Below, piece by piece: positions 60,397-64,000 of a stretch of 64,000 nucleotides of DNA. Location: positions 61,806,453-61,870,452 of the forward strand of contig NC_034413.1 of NCBI RefSeq assembly GCF_002078875.1, in the 5' to 3' direction. The translations under genes and the position numbers were made by a program. Numbering within the stretch: the stretch's first letter is position 1; the number at the start of each line of letters is the position of its first letter. This DNA is from Numida meleagris. Its lineage: Eukaryota > Chordata > Aves > Galliformes > Numididae. A model generated the notes under the pieces. That model ran no database searches, was not told where the DNA came from, and saw nothing but the letters and a program-made list of their open reading frames with translations.

Positions 60397-62309
60397 CTAA
60401 ATAAAATTAAAGTGGAGTTCCGCAATAAAAAGGAACAGCTCTGCTCTGATACCATTGTTAGTGAGGTCAGCAGAGGGCCTTCACTCAATAACTCTGAGTT
60501 ACTGCAGGTTCACTGGAACCAGTAGTATAACTGGAGAAGGAAGCACCCGAGCTTTGGTTCCCATGCACACACAAAATGCTACAGGGCATCACATCTGGAT
60601 GTGATTCTGGATCTGCATTTCAGAAGGTGAAAAAATAGTGCCTTTTCAGTTTACATAGTAAACTGTGTATTTGCTCTATCTACCTGACTTACATAGCAAC
60701 CCAAAACCCACTGTTTTTGCTCCTTGATGTGGTCATGACCCCATGTTTGTCAATGATTTTCTGAGGCTCAGCAGTCTTCACTGGGATGTGTGTGTGTTCT
60801 ATCACCTCTCTCCCTCTCTTTCCACCCCACTCTGCTTGGGAAATGTGTTTTTAACATTGTGAAACAGATTGTGTTTCCACTCTACTAGCAACACAGGAAA
60901 TTTATCCCTTGCTAATAAGAAGAAAAGACTTAGTGATAACTGGAAGGGAGTTCAGGACATGTGCAAGGCGCTCAGGAGCTGCTCTGGTGTCCCAGTGGGG
61001 ACACGAGGATGTGGGAGCTGGGAAGCAATGGTTATGAGTTCAGGCTTTGGCCATGAGGAAAATGCACCATGGCAGGAAAAACAAAAAGCCACAGAAGAAT
61101 GGGCAGCCATTGGGATGGCTGCCTGGGCCTGTCCCAGTTGCTCCACTCACAGCTGGAGTTGGCATAGAGTCGCTGCTCTGCAGTAATACTTCATGGAGGA
61201 ACAGAGGTGTGAGGGACATGTTGTTGAAGGCCACTGAAGCAGCTTGGTTCCCCATCCAAAATGATTCATTTGAGTGGCCACGCTCCGAGGTGAGTAATAC
61301 ATCATATAGAGAAAACCTTTTATGCCGGTGTTACCCATATGAAAAAAAATAAATTGAACTTGCTGAGGTTTTAGGCCTACTGTTTTATCTGATTTTCCTT
61401 GGAAACATACTTTTTCCTCCTAGATTTCTTTTTCTTTCAAGAAATGCTCTGTATCAGAAAGCCTGGACAAATGGTCCTAGCAGATCTGTAGGCCACCTTG
61501 GTGAACATCTGTTTATTTGTGTTGGACCTCTTAGGCTCAGTGCAGTGTGTGAGCCACAAATCCTGCACACCCTAGGCAGAAATATTTTCCCATTCGTCTC
61601 AACTTGTCCTTCTGTGGAGCCTATGGCTCATTACAGGGGCATGAAGGGGTTCAAGGTTTGCAACAAGCAGTCTGACTCCAGGGTGTCTGCTGGTCAATGC
61701 AAACAGGAGGGCATCCTTAATTAAGCAGTGATTTTCTGGGGAATAATAAACTGAAGAGCAGCAAGGAGGTGGCAGTGGGTGCTAGGTACACAGAGATAAA
61801 GTAGTTTGTGATAACAGCAGGGCAAAGGCGTAGTGCTGATTTGCTGAAATGGAGCCCTTTTTTTTATGCATTCAGAAAATACAGCTATGACTCATCTTTG
61901 GCGGTCAAGGTTTGGGAGTCAGAGGAGGAACATGTATGAATCTGACTGTGAATATCTTAATATTGAATAGCAACCTGTGATACCGACCTACTGCACTTTC
62001 ACACACTACTTCATGTGTGCACGTGGCTGGGACATCTCTGGAGACACTTCTTCTGCAATAACGTGGCTGAGGTGCAGCAAACAGCGCCTGCGTTGGGCCC
62101 CTCAGGTGCTTGGCAAAGGCTGACCACAAGGGCTGTGCTTTCTCAAAGGGTTTTAAAAGACGTATTTAATGTAGTTTCTTGATGGTAGTAAAATATTTTG
62201 ATTACTTTAAAACGTCATAATGGGAACAAAGAGCAACTTTGAAGCTGATGTGGTGTTCTGGCCTTCCTCCGCTTCAGTACTTCAAGTTTATACAGAAAAG
62301 AAACACTGG
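60397..62309. other. Non-coding stretch, no gene recognised
   Basis: The 60869-61352 part has open frames on both strands of 60-105 codons, slightly GC-rich, with no recognisable domain. No repeat is recognised. Confidence 0.5.
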
Positions 62310-62323
62310 GTTGCCACAGTAAC
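62310..62323 (+). promoter_or_regulatory. RFX X-box consensus match
   Basis: GTTGCCACAGTAAC fits the X-box consensus (GTNRCC, two-base spacer, RGYAAC) at every position, though it is less symmetric than the site at 659-672. It lies about 200 bases left of a conserved-looking block. Motif match only; binding is not shown. Confidence 0.35.
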
Positions 62324-64000
62324 TGCTTTTTCACAGATTCACCCCGTGTAAGGTGCTATAAATCTTTCTTATGTGTTAGATGGACAAAGAGAAGAAGATA
62401 AGGAGGTAAAATCTGGGCTCAAAGATCAATGTAGGGAAAGATAAGTGTAAAGTGTGTCACATGGGAAGCAACTCAGGCCGTGCAGAGCACGCGAGCTGTG
62501 CCCATCTCTGTGTACACTTCTCTCTGTTTTCTGCAGTTAATATTCTTGAGAATTCCTGCCTTGCTGGGTTCCCATTATTTTGTATGCTGTCCAATGGAAC
62601 CAGAGTGGCAATAGTCCGGCTCTGTCTCGTGGCTCCTGGTTTTCTTAATAAACATTGCAGCCGCCTGTTTATTAATGGGATTTGCTCAAAGCAGACTGAT
62701 AAACTGTGTCTGTGATGACCTCTGTGGGAAGTCATTATCGCATCGCAAGGCAGTTAGTGTCCCCTAAATCAGGCAGATTGTAACTCTCACCCTCTCCATG
62801 TGATGCAGCTGCTGGCACCTTGGTTGCCCCACTGTACTGCAAGGTTTGGGTGGGGATTGCCTTGGGGAGGGAAATCCCCCACAATAGCAGATATTTTTAT
62901 AAGATTTTCAGAGCTATTCTGCATGTAATTTATAATCAGCATCTAAGTCCTAGCGAAGAAAAGCTTTAAAATACAGAGAAGCACATATCATAGCAGGCAA
63001 GCATCTCTTGGTTATTTTTGTTACTGTGGTTGTGCTGGAGACTGGAGCGTCATTCTGTCGGAAGTGGTTTCTGTCTTGAAAAACTTTCAGCCTAAATGGA
63101 GGTGACAAATAACAGCTTTTAGGGCTAATCGAGCCATGCAAGAGTGAAATAGCTCACCAAAGAGCAAACGGAGGGCAGCAGTGTAGCTGGGGACAGAGGG
63201 ATGCCTCGGTCCATCTGGCTGCCAGCATCCCTGGGCTCCTACACCATGTGGGATCCTGTAAATGTTCTGGTTTCCAAGGGACAGAAAATTGAACTGCAGT
63301 GTGTCTCCCAGTGATTGCAGTGTTGATGTGCATTGCAGACTGAAAGCTTTGGAGTAAGAATCTCTTCTGTGAAAAAAAATATGAAATGGTTTATTAGCAT
63401 TTTTCCCAGACTTCTGATGATATCCTGCGTGTTTACAGAGCAGGGTGGGGAAAAAAAAAAAAAGAAAAGCAGTCCTTGGTCACATACACTTGTGTGGGTG
63501 CTCTTACAGGTATTTGAGAAACTGTTATCCATGGGTTTCTATAGCTCATCTCTTCACCATTTTTCCTTTGTAGGAAATGTGTTCACGATGAAATGAAGCA
63601 TGCTAGACAGGGCTTTATAACATGAATAACTGTGAACACTCTGTACCTCTCTGCAACAAGTCGATGAAAACAACTCAGAACCTCCAACAACAAAAGCCTG
63701 GCTTTCAGCTCCTTTCTGGTGGCATGGAAGCATGATGAGAACCTTACTAGAACTCTGAATTCTTGATCAGTGCCTCAATGATTGGATATAAAGTGAGAAC
63801 TGACACCTACCATACTGGTCTCAGAGGCGCTCTGGTGGTCTGTGGCACTGCAGTACCACAGTTCTCACCAGTGAGATTCTTTTTGTCTGGCAGTAAAACT
63901 GATTGAAGAAATCCCCCGCAGTTGTCAGAAGTGTTATAGTGGATAATAAATATCCACACTGTCATCAGTTATTGTGAATACAGAGAACAGTTCAGACAAA
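62324..64000. other. Non-coding stretch to the right edge, conserved-looking block
   Basis: The 62500-62780 part is repeat-free with AATAAACATTGCAGCC, TGTTTATTAATGGG and TCATTATCGCATCGC-type words (forkhead- and homeodomain-like) and has the texture of a conserved non-coding element. An A13 run lies at 63450-63462. No exon, RNA gene or further repeat is recognised up to the edge. Confidence 0.45.

Noticed and set aside
1..64000. tRNA genes, endogenous retroviral LTRs, DNA transposon ends, CRISPR arrays, bacterial-type operons
   Set aside because: Looked for by eye on both strands; no tRNA B-box with matching arms, no LTR pair, no long terminal inverted repeats and no spaced direct-repeat array was found. 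A computed search could still reveal diverged copies.

Overview
This window reads as nuclear DNA of a bird, most probably a galliform such as chicken, turkey or quail. The main evidence is four clear 3'-anchored CR1 LINE fragments. They carry the avian CR1 tail (short ATTCTATG-type terminal repeats next to the 'GGTTGGAAAAGACCT' block), and two of them (41647-42064 and 49943-50307) have the wording of young galliform CR1 copies. Base composition is AT-rich with few CpGs. Open frames are short, scattered on both strands and unlike known proteins, as expected for intron or intergenic DNA. I see no bacterial, phage or viral features, no CRISPR array, no rRNA and no recognisable tRNA.

Layout. 1-4.2 kb: non-coding, with a candidate small exon near the left edge (298-350) and a 28-bp palindrome centred on a perfect RFX X-box (652-679). 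4.2-19.4 kb: mostly featureless, with A-rich or T-rich simple tracts. 19.4-19.6 kb: a plus-strand CR1 tail. 19.6-41.6 kb: long non-coding DNA with a GC-rich island near 27.0-27.6 kb, two signal-peptide-like ATG frames ending at good splice donors (24985 and 34602), a weak MIR-like fragment (33.7 kb), a 32-nt T tract (36645) and AT-rich blocks that look like conserved non-coding elements (30.3-31.0 and 39.3-39.8 kb). 41.6-50.4 kb: the repeat-rich part, with two younger minus-strand CR1 tails, a very degraded L3/CR1-type reverse-transcriptase fragment (43.1-43.6 kb, minus), another old CR1 fragment (44.65-44.87 kb, plus), a perfect 17-bp inverted repeat (47789-47829) and a 46-bp-period duplication at a CR1 truncation point (50297-50372). 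50.4-64 kb: non-coding, with an older CR1 tail (58941), an ancient MIR/AmnSINE-type tail (60190-60396), a second perfect X-box (62310) and another conserved-looking block (62.5-62.8 kb).

No host protein-coding gene can be named with confidence. The only recognisable protein-coding sequence is decayed CR1 ORF2. If the window lies inside a gene, it is mainly intron. The more interesting questions are regulatory (the two X-boxes and the conserved-looking blocks) and concern transposon history (young and very old CR1 layers and amniote-wide SINE remains). All family assignments rest on recognising consensus wording by eye; no database search was possible.
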